From NCBI GenBank assembly GCA_019247335.1, contig JAFAPB010000080.1:1-14527 (forward strand): DNA of 14,527 nt. The letters are read 5' to 3'. Both the position numbers and the translations under genes were made by a program. This stretch comes from Candidatus Kaiserbacteria bacterium. Lineage in GTDB: Bacteria > Patescibacteriota > Minisyncoccia > Phycocordibacterales > UBA2100. The notes under the pieces are model-generated. The model ran no database searches, was not told the DNA's origin, and saw nothing but the letters and a program-made list of their open reading frames with translations. Shown one piece after another: positions 13,447 through 14,527 of the stretch (positions are counted from its first letter, which is position 1; every line of letters begins with the position of its first letter).

Positions 13447-13479
13447 GTTTCCGTTGCGCCCATGTGCGCAACTTTGGCC

Positions 13480-13508
13480 ATTCACCCATAGCGTTAGACC
13501 GGTGTCAA
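13480..13508 (-). promoter_or_regulatory. Candidate promoter of the - strand membrane protein gene
   Basis: On the - strand TTGACA (13503-13508), a 17-nt spacer ending in TGG, and GTGAAT (13480-13485). The -35 is perfect and the -10 is poor. The expected leader is about 37 nt. Confidence 0.45.
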
Positions 13509-13533
13509 AAGCGGAATGCGTCGCACAATATGT

Positions 13534-13542
13534 TGCTAAAAT
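13534..13542 (+). promoter_or_regulatory. Extended -10 promoter of the xer gene (leaderless)
   Basis: TGC TAAAAT, then 6 nt, then the ATG at 13549. No Shine-Dalgarno site is present. It is divergent from the membrane-protein promoter, with the -35 boxes close together. Confidence 0.6.
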
Positions 13543-13548
13543 AGAACG

Positions 13549-14460
13549 ATGGCAGCTGATCTCAGAGAACTCAAATCTCAGTTTCTAGAATATTTAGAGA
13601 TCGAAAAGGGGCGTGGGGTGAAAACGGTCGAGAATTACGATCGCTACCTCAACCGTTTTCTTCAATTTGCAAAAGTCTCAAAACCGTCCCAGATAACCGA
13701 ACAGATGGTCCGCGAATATCGCATCTCGCTAAATCGCTCCGAAGGGATTTCGGGGACGATGAAAAAGAATACGCAGAATTATCACCTGATCGCACTGCGC
13801 GCTTTTCTCAAATTCCTCCGCAAGCGCGAGATCGAGTCGCTCAATCCTGAACGAATCGAATTGGCGAAAACAGGCGGACGCGATCTCGATCTGATTTCCG
13901 CCGACGAACTCAATCGCCTTATGAAAGGGCCCTCGGGTGATACCCTGCAGGCGCTGCGTGATCGCGCGATCATGGAGTTGTTCTTCTCGACCGGACTTCG
14001 CGTATCAGAACTCTGCTCGCTGGATCAGGATCTTGATCTCTCACGCGATGAATTTTCGGTGCGTGGTAAAGGTGACAAAGTGCGCGTCGTCTTTCTCTCT
14101 CCCTCCGCCAAAAAAGCGGTCGCGGAATATCTGAAGCGCCGGGGTGATATGTCGGAGGCGCTCTTCGTGAGCTACGGCAAAGGCGCGCCGAAGACCAAGG
14201 ATCTGCCGCGCATAACGCCGCGGTCGGTGGAGCGCATGATAAAGCACTATGCGACGAAAGCCGGCATCACGCGCAAGGTCACGCCGCACGTGATACGCCA
14301 CTCCTTCGCGACCGATCTTTTGGAAAACGGCGCGGATCTGCGCAGCGTGCAGGCGCTCTTGGGTCACGCGAACATCGCGACGACCCAAGTCTATACGCAC
14401 GTTACCGACAAACATCTGCGCGAAGTGCATCGCGCCTTCCACGGAAAGCGCCGCTCATAA
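13549..14460 (+). CDS. xer: XerC/XerD-type tyrosine recombinase
   Basis: 303 residues, the size of XerC/XerD. The N-terminal SAM-like DNA-binding domain (about 5-95) contains KTVENYDRYLNRFLQF. The catalytic domain has the full active-site set: R151 in STGLRVSEL, K174 in RGKGDK, H247-x2-R250 in HVIRH, H273 in LLGHA and the nucleophile Y282 in QVYTH. Xer recombinases resolve chromosome dimers at dif; in genomes with one Xer it acts alone. No integrase-like extension, attachment-site repeat or phage gene is visible, so a housekeeping Xer is more likely than a mobile-element integrase. A dif site is not recognisable in this window. The gene has its own leaderless-type promoter and ends at a hairpin. 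Confidence 0.93.
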   Translation: MAADLRELKSQFLEYLEIEKGRGVKTVENYDRYLNRFLQFAKVSKPSQITEQMVREYRISLNRSEGISGTMKKNTQNYHLIALRAFLKFLRKREIESLNPERIELAKTGGRDLDLISADELNRLMKGPSGDTLQALRDRAIMELFFSTGLRVSELCSLDQDLDLSRDEFSVRGKGDKVRVVFLSPSAKKAVAEYLKRRGDMSEALFVSYGKGAPKTKDLPRITPRSVERMIKHYATKAGITRKVTPHVIRHSFATDLLENGADLRSVQALLGHANIATTQVYTHVTDKHLREVHRAFHGKRRS

Positions 14461-14513
14461 AGAAAACGGCCCCGGAGAGTCGCCGGGGCGGTGTTCGATC
14501 GAAGGCTGTTTTT
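14461..14513. terminator. Bidirectional terminator after xer
   Basis: 7-bp stem GCCCCGG / CCGGGGC (14469-14489, 7-nt loop). On the - strand it is followed directly by CGTTTTCTTT, a good terminator for a gene coming from the right. On the + strand the T-tract (14509-14513) is about 19 nt away, after a small TTCGATCGAA palindrome. The - strand TAA at 14512-14514 could be the stop of that convergent gene, but only four codons are visible. Confidence 0.6.
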
Positions 14514-14527
14514 ATGCGCCGCGAGGA

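Noticed and set aside
13549..14460. Xer as a phage or island integrase marking a mobile element.
   Set aside because: Standard XerC/D length and domains; no tRNA, attachment repeats or mobile genes nearby.
1..14527. CRISPR arrays, tRNA/rRNA genes, riboswitches, insertion sequences.
   Set aside because: Read through on both strands; no regularly spaced repeats, no tRNA-like cloverleaf and no transposase were seen. A covariance-model search would be needed to exclude small RNAs.

Overview
The window is a gene-dense, GC-rich stretch of bacterial chromosome: 14 protein genes (one cut at the left edge), gaps mostly below about 130 bases, and no tRNA, rRNA, CRISPR array or insertion sequence that I can see. 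It looks like a Patescibacteria/CPR genome, probably Parcubacteria-like (inference). The signs are small proteins, an M23 peptidase with an HGYNAVD-type zinc motif, a DksA-like C3H protein, NYN and GtrA proteins, an isolated short-form PurA with no other purine genes nearby, and start codons that mostly lack Shine-Dalgarno sites. UGA serves as a normal stop (for example comM, gtrA and the gene ending at 6131), so the UGA-recoding CPR lineages are unlikely.

Layout. On + at the left: the 3' part of a LysM/M23 cell-wall hydrolase (1-924), then a short PurA (1014-2027) whose stop overlaps the stop of a - strand GlmU-N-like nucleotidyltransferase (2024-2788). Head to head with that gene is a second, divergent nucleotidyltransferase (2920-3708, +). 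A long - strand block follows: pnp (7257-9446), overlapping the start of an uncharacterised single-pass membrane protein (6131-7297); then dksA-like (5726-6094); then comM (4118-5662), coupled by an ATGA overlap to a small His-rich membrane protein (3756-4121). A + strand gtrA (9568-10005) converges on a - strand NYN gene (10041-10655), behind which lie rpsO and a membrane-anchored FKBP isomerase. The right end holds rarA (+), a polytopic membrane protein (-), and a Xer-type tyrosine recombinase (+). Most transcription units end at a visible GC-rich hairpin.

How the genes fit together. The set is mostly housekeeping: RNA turnover and translation (pnp, rpsO), transcription control (dksA-like), DNA recombination, repair and uptake (comM, rarA, xer), envelope functions (M23, FKBP, gtrA, two nucleotidyltransferases) and one purine step. 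I see no defence island or biosynthetic cluster.

The most striking signal is in gene starts. At seven genes (purA, comM, dksA, rpsO, FKBP, rarA, xer) a -10 hexamer of form TAnnnT, in six of them preceded by TGn, ends exactly 6 or 7 nt before an ATG. Two more genes (gtrA, NYN) show a weaker version. Transcription would then start at or next to the start codon, so these mRNAs should be leaderless. Two genes differ: the divergent nucleotidyltransferase (2920) and the membrane protein (start 13435) have a TTGACA -35 box, a real leader and a strong Shine-Dalgarno site. pnp is a third type, with a leader of about 75 nt containing a GNRA-type hairpin.
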